Origin: Verrucomicrobiia bacterium
GTDB lineage: Bacteria; Verrucomicrobiota; Verrucomicrobiia; Opitutales; Cerasicoccaceae
Length of the DNA: 64,000 bases
Assembly: GCA_030432235.1 (NCBI GenBank)
Contig: JAUIHT010000006.1
Location: 124,001 to 188,000 of the forward strand
Direction: 5' to 3'
Shown: in pieces, positions 8,051-16,833 of the stretch
How positions within the stretch are numbered: position 1 is the first letter of the stretch
How the letters are laid out: every line of letters starts with the position of its first letter
Program-made: the position numbers and the translations under genes
Notes under the pieces: generated by a model
What the model was told of the DNA's origin: nothing
The model's input: the letters and a program-made list of their open reading frames with translations, nothing else
The model's database searches: none

Positions 8051-10038
8051 GTAACCCCTGGATTTTTCACCGCGAAGGCACGGATATCCATGCCTCCGAT
8101 TACGCCTATCTGGCCAATGGCTACATCGGCCTGCGCGTCCCGCCGTGGGGCAATAGCGCAGGTACGGACGAAGCCCGTGGCCTCATCGCCGGCCTGCACA
8201 GCATCAAGGATACCGTCATGAGCAATCAGGAAAAGGGTATCCCGCCACCCTCCCCGATTCGCTTGCCCATCTTTGACAGGCTGGACCTGACCGATGCTCA
8301 GGGACGGTCACTCATCCTTCCCCGGGAAGACGCCAACGTGAGCCAAACTCTGGACATCCGTCACGGTGAACTGCATACGCGTATCGAGCATGAAGATGCC
8401 ATCATCGAGCAGCTCTGTTTTTGCAATCAGCAGCATCGACATCTAGTCCAGCAACACTTGGTGCTCCGAGCCCGGAAAAACCTGCAACTGACCATCGACG
8501 GAGAAATTGACACCCGTACAAGCAAAGGCTTTGTCCAGGCGCCCGAACCGGTAGAAACCACGCAAGATGGTATCATCCTGCGAGGCCGGACCGAGCTGCA
8601 TGGCGTAGAAGTGGCCATACGCGTTGAACTGATCGTATGCGGCGGCGAAGAGACGATTACCAGTGCCTCAAGAAAACTGGTTCGCGAGGTCAAGGTGACC
8701 GAGGGTGAGTCCATTGAGATCTGGAAATGCGCCATCCTCGCCGACGACCGCCACGCTCACGATAGTGTCGCACAGGTACGGATGCTTTTCGATCCGAAGC
8801 AGCTGGATGCCTACACACAGGCTCATCGAGACGCATGGGAAGAGCGTTGGAACAACCGGGTGGAAGTGGATAACCCCCAGTGGAACAGGCTCATCAGTAT
8901 GGCGCAGTACAATCTGAAAGCCTCCCACGATCCCCGCAACCCATGGGGGCTGCCTGCCATGGGCCTTTCCTCATATGCCTGGGACAGCTACGTTTTTCCC
9001 TGGGACGCCGCCCTGTGGATGTTCCCGTATTTCCTCATGACAGAGCCGGAAGCCGCCCGGCAAATGCTGGAGTTCGATATCAACGGCATGATGGGGGAAC
9101 GCACACGACTCGAATACTACGCTGCCGGTGACACGATTAAGATGTACGATCCAGGCTGCGTCGCCTGGGCTGCCTGGCAATACTACCTCGTTACCCGAAA
9201 CCGTGCATGGCTGGCGGAACGGGGAAGCCTGATCTTCGAGGCCGCATGTAAGGGTTATCATCGCCGCTCAGTGTTCAATGACGACCTGGGGAAATTCGAA
9301 ATCCGTGGCGTCTGGCCAGCCGACGAGTTTGCCACGCAGGACTCCGACAACAACGTCTTCACCAACGCCATTGCCGAACGCGTTCTGGGCATCTACCAGC
9401 GTGTTTGCGAGCTACTTGGGCACGACTTCCCCGATGCCTACAAACCCATGTTGGAACACGGCTTTTGGCTACCCTTCGACCACGAGAACCAGCGACACAT
9501 CGAGCATGCCCGATGGCGCGACGGCAAGATGGCTGATGCCTATGATGGAGCAGAGATCAAGCAAGCGGATGTCAACCTCATCCGTTTTCCCCTAGAATGG
9601 CCTCTACCCGAAGAGGTTGTGCGTAACGATCTGGAATACTACATTGAACGCATGACCTACGATGGACCAGAGATGACCTGGGGAGTCTTTTCCGTAATCG
9701 CCGCCGAACTGAAAGATGACCCGCTCATGATGCGCTGCCTGGAGCACATCCTGGCCTTCTTCCGCACTTCTTTTGAAATCTTCCGCGAAACCCCGGAGAA
9801 CACGAACACGGTATTCATGACCGGCAGCGCTGACCTGCTGCAGGCTTTTATGTTCGGCTGCTGTGGTATCCGGCTGCGGGAGGACGAAATTTTCACACAA
9901 CCCTTTGTCCCTGCTTCGTTGGGCGAATGCCGATTCTACGGCGTTCACATGGCGGGAAAATGCTATGACATGATCGTCGAGGGGGACCGCCTTCTCAAAA
10001 TGGAGGCGCATCCAAGTGCGGAAAACATCAAGTCATGA
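8047..10038 (+). CDS. Glycoside hydrolase family 65 enzyme (disaccharide phosphorylase or hydrolase)
   Basis: The 663-aa product lacks a signal peptide. An N-terminal beta-sandwich begins with YLANGYIGLRVPP, and an (alpha/alpha)6 barrel follows with WDSYVFPWDAALWMFPYFL. GVWPADEF holds E427, the position of the family's general acid (usually in GPDEY), followed by DSDNNVFTN. IKQADVNLI corresponds to the KQADV segment near the phosphate site in phosphorylases. GH65 contains maltose, kojibiose, nigerose and trehalose phosphorylases as well as hydrolases; which applies here is open. The length is shorter than the roughly 750 aa of typical maltose phosphorylases. The gene overlaps both neighbours by 4 nt, so the three proteins form one translational unit. 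Confidence 0.85.
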   Translation: MSNPWIFHREGTDIHASDYAYLANGYIGLRVPPWGNSAGTDEARGLIAGLHSIKDTVMSNQEKGIPPPSPIRLPIFDRLDLTDAQGRSLILPREDANVSQTLDIRHGELHTRIEHEDAIIEQLCFCNQQHRHLVQQHLVLRARKNLQLTIDGEIDTRTSKGFVQAPEPVETTQDGIILRGRTELHGVEVAIRVELIVCGGEETITSASRKLVREVKVTEGESIEIWKCAILADDRHAHDSVAQVRMLFDPKQLDAYTQAHRDAWEERWNNRVEVDNPQWNRLISMAQYNLKASHDPRNPWGLPAMGLSSYAWDSYVFPWDAALWMFPYFLMTEPEAARQMLEFDINGMMGERTRLEYYAAGDTIKMYDPGCVAWAAWQYYLVTRNRAWLAERGSLIFEAACKGYHRRSVFNDDLGKFEIRGVWPADEFATQDSDNNVFTNAIAERVLGIYQRVCELLGHDFPDAYKPMLEHGFWLPFDHENQRHIEHARWRDGKMADAYDGAEIKQADVNLIRFPLEWPLPEEVVRNDLEYYIERMTYDGPEMTWGVFSVIAAELKDDPLMMRCLEHILAFFRTSFEIFRETPENTNTVFMTGSADLLQAFMFGCCGIRLREDEIFTQPFVPASLGECRFYGVHMAGKCYDMIVEGDRLLKMEAHPSAENIKS

Positions 10039-11468
10039 GCGCTACTCACTCACTTACCTCCTCTACAATGACGGATAAATGCGAATATCCAAATAGGAAT
10101 GCCATCCCTGAGGAGGTATTCACCTTGGAAACACTAAAAAAGGCCAACGCGCAGTTGATGTCTTGGAGGCAAGCTGCGGGTGCATTCGGCCAACTGCTAC
10201 TACACCCTTGCTGGGAAGAGGCTTCCTCCCTCGACAGACGGTACCATGGCCAGACCATTTACCGCAATGCGGAGGTTCTTCAAGGCGCCCTTCGCCTCTA
10301 CAAAGCAAATGGGGACATATCGTGGAGACTTCTCGCGGATGATGTGGCCGCTAACATCCTGTATCTGCAAACACCGGGAGGCGGCTTCTACCATGCTGCC
10401 TACGAGTTCGAGCCTTCCTACACCTGCGAGCACAGCTGCCCTATCCATCAGAGCGCACCCATCCTGGCGCTTCTCGACTACGTCGAGTTTCCTGAGGCAA
10501 ATGCCAACCGCGTGGCACTCATCAAGCCAGCCATTGATACCTGGTGGAAGTGGATGGAACGCTTTTGGTGGCTGCGCGGTAACCAATGGAAACAGCCTCT
10601 GGAAGTGCCCGGTTTCTGCGGAGTCACTAATCAGGACTTGGTGGTAGTAGCCGCTCTGGCACGCTACGCCAGAGTTTATCAGGACGACTCACTCTATGTG
10701 CGCTTCGGGAAGCCGGTGCTCGATACCTACCTCGGGCCAGCCTATTATCATTCCCAGATCGGCCTCTTCGAGCGTGGAGACAAGCCTAACTTTGTCGAAA
10801 GGACTTCCTATTACGAGGTAATCATTTCCATGCTGGAAATCATCCACCGCGAGACCGGAGATCCACGGCTCCCGGAGATCGTAGACAATGTTGCCCGTCA
10901 TTTGTTCGATGCGCTTCATATTGGACCCGACGGCCTCACTCACCTGTCCTGGGGCGCGGAAACCGAACCCGGCAATCGCGCGGAGATTAAGGGTTGGCGA
11001 GCCTCGCCGTATAGCTTCAAAGCTTATCCTGCCTTGATCGAGATCATGCATGCCTACCTGCAACGTCATCCGAACCCCCAACTACAAGCCGGGTATGACA
11101 ACCTGGAGAAAACCCTCGCAGCCTACGTCTATGCGGATGCCACGATTCCGGTATCCCTGGGAACGGAACCGGTCTTTGCACTGGCAGGCTATGTGAACAC
11201 CTTGTGGACTTATTTGGTCAATCGCCTCGGCCCCCAAGCACAGTTATCGGCCACACCGGGGCCAGTGCCCTCTGTCCATCGCAGTTGCGGTGACTTCGTC
11301 TGGAAGTCAAATGCGCATGCCTGGCAACTAAGCCGGGATAACAATACTCTTTACGCCGGTATAAAGTGCAATCCGGGAGCGATTGCTATAGGCCCGGAAG
11401 AGCCAGTCTCCGGCTATGACTTCACACAGCTTTTGCAGGTGGATTCCCATGAAGTCGTTCAATCATGA
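10035..11468 (+). CDS. Uncharacterised (alpha/alpha)-toroid protein, putative glycan-active enzyme
   Basis: The 477-aa protein has no signal peptide. Repeated helical pairs rich in Trp, Tyr and Gly (LLADDVAANILYLQTPGGGF, VDNVARHLFDALHIGPDGLT) suggest an alpha/alpha toroid of the kind seen in many glycosidases and epimerases. I do not recognise a named family and assign no catalytic residues. The start is supported by the ATGA overlap with the stop of the GH65 gene. Being the last gene of the LacI-pseudopilin-GH-GH65 operon, it probably handles the same sugar. Confidence 0.65.
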   Translation: MSATHSLTSSTMTDKCEYPNRNAIPEEVFTLETLKKANAQLMSWRQAAGAFGQLLLHPCWEEASSLDRRYHGQTIYRNAEVLQGALRLYKANGDISWRLLADDVAANILYLQTPGGGFYHAAYEFEPSYTCEHSCPIHQSAPILALLDYVEFPEANANRVALIKPAIDTWWKWMERFWWLRGNQWKQPLEVPGFCGVTNQDLVVVAALARYARVYQDDSLYVRFGKPVLDTYLGPAYYHSQIGLFERGDKPNFVERTSYYEVIISMLEIIHRETGDPRLPEIVDNVARHLFDALHIGPDGLTHLSWGAETEPGNRAEIKGWRASPYSFKAYPALIEIMHAYLQRHPNPQLQAGYDNLEKTLAAYVYADATIPVSLGTEPVFALAGYVNTLWTYLVNRLGPQAQLSATPGPVPSVHRSCGDFVWKSNAHAWQLSRDNNTLYAGIKCNPGAIAIGPEEPVSGYDFTQLLQVDSHEVVQS

Positions 11469-11477
11469 TGCCATCAG

Positions 11478-11507
11478 CCCCGTGGGAGAGAGTATCTAGG
11501 CGCGGGG
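11478..11507 (+). terminator. Weak possible terminator hairpin after the GH65 operon
   Basis: CCCCG (11478-11482) can pair with CGGGG (11503-11507), followed by the T-rich run TCATTTTATT. The loop is 20 nt and the stem only 5 bp, so this is a weak candidate. It lies 9 nt after the stop of the last rightward gene and before the leftward hydrolase gene. Confidence 0.25.
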
Positions 11508-11558
11508 TCATTTTATTGGGCATGGCTCCATCGAAAAGCGGACCCACGCTGCGAAGGC

Positions 11559-12476
11559 TCAGTTACGCAAATGCTGGTCGTAGAAATCCACAATGCCATA
11601 GACATCGAATATCATGGTAGGCCAGCCGTGCTTCTTCCCTGGGCGCGGTACGATGTCTACTTCGAGGCCTAACGCTTCCGCCTTGTCATCAAAGCGGGTG
11701 GATTGGTCGAAGGGCACAAGATTATCAGCAGTTCCATGATAGATAAGGATGGGCGGCAGGTCTGGCGTAATGTGGTCGATAGGCGACATTGCATGGCCGA
11801 CGGGCAGCCACGGCTCTACCGCGCGCGAGGTCATGCCAAAGGCCTTAACGTAGCTCTTGGGCGGGCCGCCATCGTGGAGGTTCTCGCGGGAGTCCCCCAG
11901 GTTGATGAGGTCAGTCACCGGATAAAACACAGCCGCAGCCTGCACGGCACTACTCTCGCGATCAATGGGATCCTCGGCATTCGGGTCACCTACCCCGCCG
12001 GTGGTCGCCAGCATTAGGCTGAGGTGCCCGCCGGAACTTCCTCCACTGACGCCGAGTCGGTCCGGCTCAATGTCGTAGTCCGCCGCGTGATAGCGAATGA
12101 AGCGTACGGCACGTTTCACATCCTCGACGGTCTCCATCACCGTGGCCTCGGGCTGCGAAATGTGCCGTACGAGGAACAGAGTGTAACCTTCGCGCAATAA
12201 CGGCGCCGCAGGCCACGGATCAATATCCTCGTGAGTAGAGCGCCAGCTTCCACTGATCATAAACAAAATGCCTGCGCCATTGGGGTCACCAGGCACGAAG
12301 ATATCCATAGTCAGGTCATGGCCTTTACGCTGCCCGTAAACAACGTCGGACATCTCCTCATAGGACGGGTGATAATAGAGCCACAAACCGCCAGCAAGGA
12401 GTAGCACCATAACGAGGCCTATGATAAACGCCCGCAGGGTTATGGACAGGATACGACGGATAGAAGTTCTTTTCAT
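11559..12476 (-). CDS. Membrane-anchored alpha/beta hydrolase (carbohydrate esterase-like)
   Basis: The 305-aa protein begins with a basic stretch and one hydrophobic helix (about residues 14-34), so it is probably anchored with the catalytic domain outside the cytoplasm. The alpha/beta hydrolase fold shows the nucleophile motif GVSGGSSGGH, an acid in YHGTADNLVPF and the His in GKKHGWP. This resembles BD-FAE/acetyl-xylan-esterase-like members of the prolyl-oligopeptidase superfamily. It lies 138 nt downstream of the sugar isomerase gene with its own candidate promoter. De-esterification of acetylated or feruloylated glycans is a reasonable inference, not shown. Confidence 0.85.
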   Translation of the reverse strand: MKRTSIRRILSITLRAFIIGLVMVLLLAGGLWLYYHPSYEEMSDVVYGQRKGHDLTMDIFVPGDPNGAGILFMISGSWRSTHEDIDPWPAAPLLREGYTLFLVRHISQPEATVMETVEDVKRAVRFIRYHAADYDIEPDRLGVSGGSSGGHLSLMLATTGGVGDPNAEDPIDRESSAVQAAAVFYPVTDLINLGDSRENLHDGGPPKSYVKAFGMTSRAVEPWLPVGHAMSPIDHITPDLPPILIYHGTADNLVPFDQSTRFDDKAEALGLEVDIVPRPGKKHGWPTMIFDVYGIVDFYDQHLRN

Positions 12477-12515
12477 GGACTACTGAAAACGGATGTCACA
12501 AGTTCACGATCCAGC

Positions 12516-12545
12516 AGTATACTACCTATCCGCGCAAATGTACAT
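12516..12545 (-). promoter_or_regulatory. Putative promoter of the alpha/beta hydrolase gene
   Basis: On the minus strand, TGTACA (12545-12540) is followed after 18 nt by TATACT (12521-12516), about 40 nt upstream of the ATG at 12476. The -10 match is good and the -35 match moderate. Confidence 0.35.
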
Positions 12546-12614
12546 ACTAATGTCCGAAGGCGACCGCACTTCTGTGCCATTCGTAATCTGAAAACTTATC
12601 TTTAGCCCACTACC

Positions 12615-13448
12615 TCAGGAGGGTGACAAATGGCCCGCCAATGCAGTCAAAGCGTCTTCCAACGGCGGCATATACGAGTGCCACAGACGTTCCCACTCCA
12701 GGCTGACCGGTCCGGTGAATCCATCCTCCTTGAGGCAATCCAGGAGTGGCAGCAGGGGAAACTCTCCTTCACCCGGTAGGACATAGGTATAATCATGCCG
12801 TTCACTGGGTTTCGAAATACTGTCTTTGAAGTGAATGTGCGTCGTCCAGGGCTTGACTTCCGGCCAGAGCGTGACCGGATCCAGTCCCGAGTGCTTCCAC
12901 GTATGGTGAGAGTCCCAGAGCAAATCGACGTGCTCATGGCCACGGGAAAATAACCGGGCAATGTCATCCGTGTGGAGGAGAGAGCTGTGCGTCTCAATGG
13001 AAAGGTTGAACGACCAACCTTGCTTCTCCCGCAAAGCCTCCCAGGCGTCCAGCCACTGCCAGACTTTGTCCTGTTCTTTCGCCGGATCCATGGAGCCATC
13101 AAATACCCGCAGCCCCGTAACGCCGAAATGCTCCATCAGCGGCGCGAAGGAGTTTATTTCCTGAGCCGCTTCCTCGAAGGGCTGTGACAGCTTCGCGGAG
13201 GAATTCAAACCGGCAATGCGAACACCTTCGCTCCCCAAAAGGTTCACCGGGCTTTTCTCCAGCCAACGCTGTTCCTCGGCATAGGCCGGGATGTCAATCT
13301 GGTTACCAACGGCCCGCAACTCAACCAGCCCAACCCCGTGCCTGCTCGCCAAAGCAGCTATCTCCGCCAAGGTCAACTCCTGGCAGCCCATGCTGGAAAA
13401 GCACCAGGAGAGCGGGGAAATTTTTCGTAGGCTATAGTTAGTTGTCAC
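12615..13448 (-). CDS. Sugar phosphate isomerase/epimerase family protein (xylose isomerase-like TIM barrel)
   Basis: The 277-aa cytoplasmic protein shows the AP-endonuclease-2/xylose-isomerase-like barrel: LAEIAALASRHGVGLVELR, TGLRVFDGSMD, LSIETHSSLL (metal-ligand Glu), LLWDSHHTW (Asp/His ligands), THIHFKDS (His) and GPVSLEWERLW (last Glu). Such proteins interconvert aldose/ketose or epimeric sugars, or sugar phosphates. The exact substrate is unknown. Its start lies inside the 3' end of the pseudopilin gene (11-nt overlap), indicating one mRNA with mannose-6-phosphate isomerase, the esterase-like protein and the pseudopilin. Confidence 0.87.
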   Translation of the reverse strand: MTTNYSLRKISPLSWCFSSMGCQELTLAEIAALASRHGVGLVELRAVGNQIDIPAYAEEQRWLEKSPVNLLGSEGVRIAGLNSSAKLSQPFEEAAQEINSFAPLMEHFGVTGLRVFDGSMDPAKEQDKVWQWLDAWEALREKQGWSFNLSIETHSSLLHTDDIARLFSRGHEHVDLLWDSHHTWKHSGLDPVTLWPEVKPWTTHIHFKDSISKPSERHDYTYVLPGEGEFPLLPLLDCLKEDGFTGPVSLEWERLWHSYMPPLEDALTALAGHLSPS

Positions 13449-14196
13449 GTCCAGTCCAGTCTCGCTCCTTTAGGGCCTTGACGTCAGCCAATGTAAGGGT
13501 ACCGGTATGGCCATCTACATAAAGTACATTCATGGTCTGCCCCGGCTGACGGAAATCCATGTAACTTGTCTCTTCTGGCGTACCCACTGCCGTATCTTTT
13601 CGTACATGGCTCTCAACCAAGGTAGAGGGGCAATACGGCAAGCCTGCATATTGCTTGGCATCGACGACCAGAAGCGTTTTGTTGGGCATGAAAATTGTAT
13701 TAATATTTCGGGAATGATAGTCTTCGGTTCTTCTACCGTCACTACCGTAATGCCAAAAGGCACCAGTCCCCGAATAAGTTAGAGAGAGTTTATCTATGTC
13801 AATGAGATTTCCACCGGAATCTGTGTAATCGACATTTCGGCAAATAAATGCCTCATTCGCGGGAGCCGTCAGGTGACCAGCCTTCTGAGGCAAGTAATCT
13901 CGGACCAATTTTTGCCAAGGCTGATCGGATGAAACTTTGTTATCTGGATACCATTCATTCCAGTCTTTATCGTCAATTTTAGGAGGAGGCATATCTCCAT
14001 TATGCTCAGAAACGTATAAATGTACTGCTGATGCAATATTCCGCAGATTACTGATCCCGTGCGCTTGTCGTGCATTATAGAGCATCTTTCCCACCACTGG
14101 GATGAGAATGGCGGCCAAAATGGCAACGATGGCTATGACCGTCAGCAACTCGATCAAGGTGAAGCCGAGGGAAAGTTTTGGGGTATGTCGTTTCAT
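13438..14196 (-). CDS. Type II secretion/type IV pilin-like pseudopilin
   Basis: The 252-aa protein has the prepilin signal GFTLIELLTVIAIVAILAAI with processing expected between G11 and F12. The C-terminal half contains NVLYVDGHTGTLTLADVKAL, close to the DG-H ending of the H-X9-DG class. It is embedded in a catabolic operon: 4 nt after the esterase-like gene and overlapping the isomerase gene by 11 nt. Together with the pseudopilin at 6003-6737 it is one of two in the window placed inside sugar operons. A role in surface display or in a secretion pseudopilus is possible but unproven. Confidence 0.88.
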   Translation of the reverse strand: MKRHTPKLSLGFTLIELLTVIAIVAILAAILIPVVGKMLYNARQAHGISNLRNIASAVHLYVSEHNGDMPPPKIDDKDWNEWYPDNKVSSDQPWQKLVRDYLPQKAGHLTAPANEAFICRNVDYTDSGGNLIDIDKLSLTYSGTGAFWHYGSDGRRTEDYHSRNINTIFMPNKTLLVVDAKQYAGLPYCPSTLVESHVRKDTAVGTPEETSYMDFRQPGQTMNVLYVDGHTGTLTLADVKALKERDWTGRDN

Positions 14197-14200
14197 GACT

Positions 14201-15667
14201 TTACTGGGAGATGGTTTCCTGAAATGGGGTGGCGGGCAGGCCCGCTTCGTTGTAAAGGTCTACCTTGGGAAAGCCCGTCCAGGCATAGCGAACGGCTGTT
14301 GGATGAGAAACGTCCGGGCTAGATACAATCACAGCGTCTCCGGATAGCCGGGCTGCGGCCGGATGGAAAGCACCTTTGGAATCCGCCACCTCAAAGCCGG
14401 GCAGATCGCCTTTGTCCTTATCGACCAAGTCACCGCAACCCGTATCGAAGACCACAGTCACCTTGGAGCCCTCGGCCTGGACGCTGCGGGGAGTGGGACC
14501 AGCGTAGGGTTCGTCCATCCCGTAGACCGATACCAAGGCGACCTTGGCCAGGCGCTCACCCACCGGCTTTTTGTCGCGTGGATGAATATCGTCGGCCTCC
14601 CCGACATCAATGGCTACCGCCAAGCCACTGTTGGGCTCCATGGACACGCGTCGCTGAATCTCGCGAATTTCGGGATAGTTTTCATTCACCCCGTCCTTAC
14701 CCTCGAAGCCAGCAAGCTGAACGATAAGGAAGGGCATATCCGGCTCGCCCCAACCGTGACGCCAGTCCGCGATCATATCCCGGAGAAAGCGGTCGTAATT
14801 TTCGTACTGCCAAGAGTCGGACTCGCCCTGATACCAGATGACGCCAGTAACGGGGAAGTTGAACAACGGCGCTATCATGCCGTTGTAGTAGCCTGTCGGC
14901 TGACGCTTGGCAGGCTCACGCGGCTTTTCGGCCTTGGGATTGGTTTTCACCTCTTTCTCGTAGGCTTTGAGCTCAGCGGGATAAGCCGCCAGCTCTCGTT
15001 CGTAGCGCTCGAAGTACGAGGCCGAAGCGGGATTACGCTCCAACACCTCACGGCTGGTCCAATTGTTGGCCAGGGTCCCCCCTACCGTCGACATGATGAG
15101 GCCAATGGGGATACCCGTGTCGCGCTGAACCGACTCCCCGAAGAAATAACCAACCGCCGAAAAGCCCCCCACGGTGTAGGGATTGCAGGGTAGCCAGGAG
15201 CCCTGGACGCTTGACTGAGGCTCATCCGCTGCTGCCCGCTGTACGGTAAAGAGCCGCAGGTTTGGGTTGCTCGCGTTTTTGACCACTTCGGCCTGGCCCT
15301 TCGTTCTGTTGACCGGCCAATACATATTAGACTGGCCCGTGCAGACCCATACGTCGCCCATCAGGATATTCGCCACCAGCAACACGCTGTCATCTGAAGT
15401 CACCTTAAGCTCGTAAGGCCCACCTTCCTTCATGGAGGGGAATTCTACCTCCCAAGCACCGTTCGCGTCTACCTTGGTGGAGAGTTGCTTTCCACCAAAG
15501 GTGGCGGTGACATCCGCCCCGGGATCGCCTTCGCCCCAAATCCGGACGGGCACACCGCGCTGAAAAACCGCATTGTTGCCGATCAGAGGATTCAGAACCA
15601 ACTTGGCCTGTAGTGTCCCACTCAACAGCAGGCAAACGATAACAGATAAATATCGAAGATACGTCAT
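14201..15667 (-). CDS. Secreted sialate O-acetylesterase-like (SASA-type) SGNH esterase
   Basis: The product is 488 aa from the ATG at 15667. This start gives a signal peptide (MTYLRYLSVIVCLLLSGTLQA) and overlaps the stop of manA as ATGA, so it is preferred over the longer frame to 15712. After a short beta-sandwich it shows the SASA signatures VCTGQSNMYW (nucleophile Ser), GVIWYQGESDS and a late DIHPRDK Asp/His pair. The family removes O-acetyl groups from sialic acid or, more often in environmental bacteria, from acetylated plant or algal polysaccharides. The context with mannose-6-phosphate isomerase and a sugar isomerase supports a polysaccharide role. Confidence 0.9.
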   Translation of the reverse strand: MTYLRYLSVIVCLLLSGTLQAKLVLNPLIGNNAVFQRGVPVRIWGEGDPGADVTATFGGKQLSTKVDANGAWEVEFPSMKEGGPYELKVTSDDSVLLVANILMGDVWVCTGQSNMYWPVNRTKGQAEVVKNASNPNLRLFTVQRAAADEPQSSVQGSWLPCNPYTVGGFSAVGYFFGESVQRDTGIPIGLIMSTVGGTLANNWTSREVLERNPASASYFERYERELAAYPAELKAYEKEVKTNPKAEKPREPAKRQPTGYYNGMIAPLFNFPVTGVIWYQGESDSWQYENYDRFLRDMIADWRHGWGEPDMPFLIVQLAGFEGKDGVNENYPEIREIQRRVSMEPNSGLAVAIDVGEADDIHPRDKKPVGERLAKVALVSVYGMDEPYAGPTPRSVQAEGSKVTVVFDTGCGDLVDKDKGDLPGFEVADSKGAFHPAAARLSGDAVIVSSPDVSHPTAVRYAWTGFPKVDLYNEAGLPATPFQETISQ

Positions 15668-16791
15668 AGGGTAAAGGTTTCGTCCTCCGGCTTTGAGGCA
15701 GGAGGATAGCACTCAAGGAGTTCACAGTCGCCGGAAGCTTCCATGGTCAAATCACCTAATCCATGCGGGATGATCGCCCGGTCATACTGCGACAGCTCCG
15801 CGGTCCAACCGTCCGGCCCACCCAGGCGACAAGAGCCGGATACTACCAGCGCGACGCAGTAGGACTGAACCGTCCTTTTGGCGCTGCCGGACCAGGTTGT
15901 CTTCCAAACCTGGAAGCAGTCGGTTTGTTCCGGACCAATCAGGCGCTCCCGGCGGCCATTGGCTATCGACGCCATGATTTCCGGGCTGCACAGGTAGTTA
16001 TCCCGCACAAAAGACAGGCTCTTCTCACGCAAATCGAAGAAATCCAGGGCAAAGTCGATGTCCCGCCCCATAAAGCGGTCCTTTTCCGGCAGCATGTAGT
16101 TGCCACGTTTGAATTCAAAACGCGCCACCCAGTCCGATGGTTCAAGAATCTCGACCAGGAGCACCCCCGCGCCCAGGGCATGCGAAACACCACCAGGCAC
16201 CATGACCACATCGCCCGGCTTTACCGTAACGGCATCGAAGCACGCCTCGATTGCAGCGATGTCCTGGCTTTCAATCATCGCTTTCAAGGCATCACGCTCG
16301 GGTGGACGCTGAAAACCTACGTAGACCTTGCCCTCCCCTGCCTCCGGACGGACGGCGAGGACATAATAAGCCTCGAACTTACCATAGGGAGAGTTCAGCT
16401 TTTCACGTGAGAACTCCTTACTGGGATGACATTGGAAATGCAGACGCTCAGCCGAATCGATGTATTTAACCAGAAACTCCGGTTGAGCGCCGAAGCGAGC
16501 CATGTGCTCAGAGCCAAAGAAATATTTCGCGTGCTCGTTGAAAAGGCCGTCAATACGGACCTCCCCATCCTGGCCCTCAACTGTGGCAACACCTTCACCG
16601 GGACGCGCATGCTCTGCCGGATTAATGGCCTCAACCGCAGATCCAATCCAGTCCTCTGGATAATGCGTATCCTCGGGCTCGGGCTTACCCTCGATGGTGT
16701 CCAGCAGTCGCCCGCCTTGATACGAACGCCAAACGCGGTTCGGACTCAAGCGCAACGGGGTTTTGGACAAAGAAACAAGCGAAGGGGACAT
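15664..16791 (-). CDS. manA: Mannose-6-phosphate isomerase, class I type
   Basis: The 375-aa cytoplasmic cupin enzyme interconverts mannose 6-phosphate and fructose 6-phosphate. Visible motifs are YPEDWIGSAVEAINP, LHFQCHPSKEF (Gln and His of the zinc site), YGKFEAYYVL (Glu ligand) and VPGGVSHALG (last His ligand). It is the first gene of the leftward operon, separated by only 42 nt from the divergent symporter, with the 14-bp palindrome in that gap. It overlaps the esterase gene by 4 nt. A substitute function on another sugar phosphate cannot be excluded, because this subfamily is divergent from E. coli ManA. Confidence 0.85.
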   Translation of the reverse strand: MSPSLVSLSKTPLRLSPNRVWRSYQGGRLLDTIEGKPEPEDTHYPEDWIGSAVEAINPAEHARPGEGVATVEGQDGEVRIDGLFNEHAKYFFGSEHMARFGAQPEFLVKYIDSAERLHFQCHPSKEFSREKLNSPYGKFEAYYVLAVRPEAGEGKVYVGFQRPPERDALKAMIESQDIAAIEACFDAVTVKPGDVVMVPGGVSHALGAGVLLVEILEPSDWVARFEFKRGNYMLPEKDRFMGRDIDFALDFFDLREKSLSFVRDNYLCSPEIMASIANGRRERLIGPEQTDCFQVWKTTWSGSAKRTVQSYCVALVVSGSCRLGGPDGWTAELSQYDRAIIPHGLGDLTMEASGDCELLECYPPASKPEDETFTL

Positions 16792-16819
16792 TCAAAATAA
16801 TTGTCTTGTGCTGCCCTTT

Positions 16820-16833
16820 CTAATATTTATTAA
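16820..16833. promoter_or_regulatory. Regulon palindrome site 1 (manA / SSS symporter)
   Basis: CTAATA-TT-TATTAA matches the 14-bp palindrome TTAATA-NN-TATTAA at 13 positions, counting the two centre bases as free. It lies in the 42-nt gap between divergent manA and symporter genes and ends at the base before the symporter ATG, so a bound regulator could act on both. Confidence 0.6.

Noticed and set aside
14363-15193. 276-codon open frame antisense to the SASA-type esterase
   Set aside because: The opposite strand carries GQSNM and other esterase motifs with a coupled start; no support for the antisense frame.
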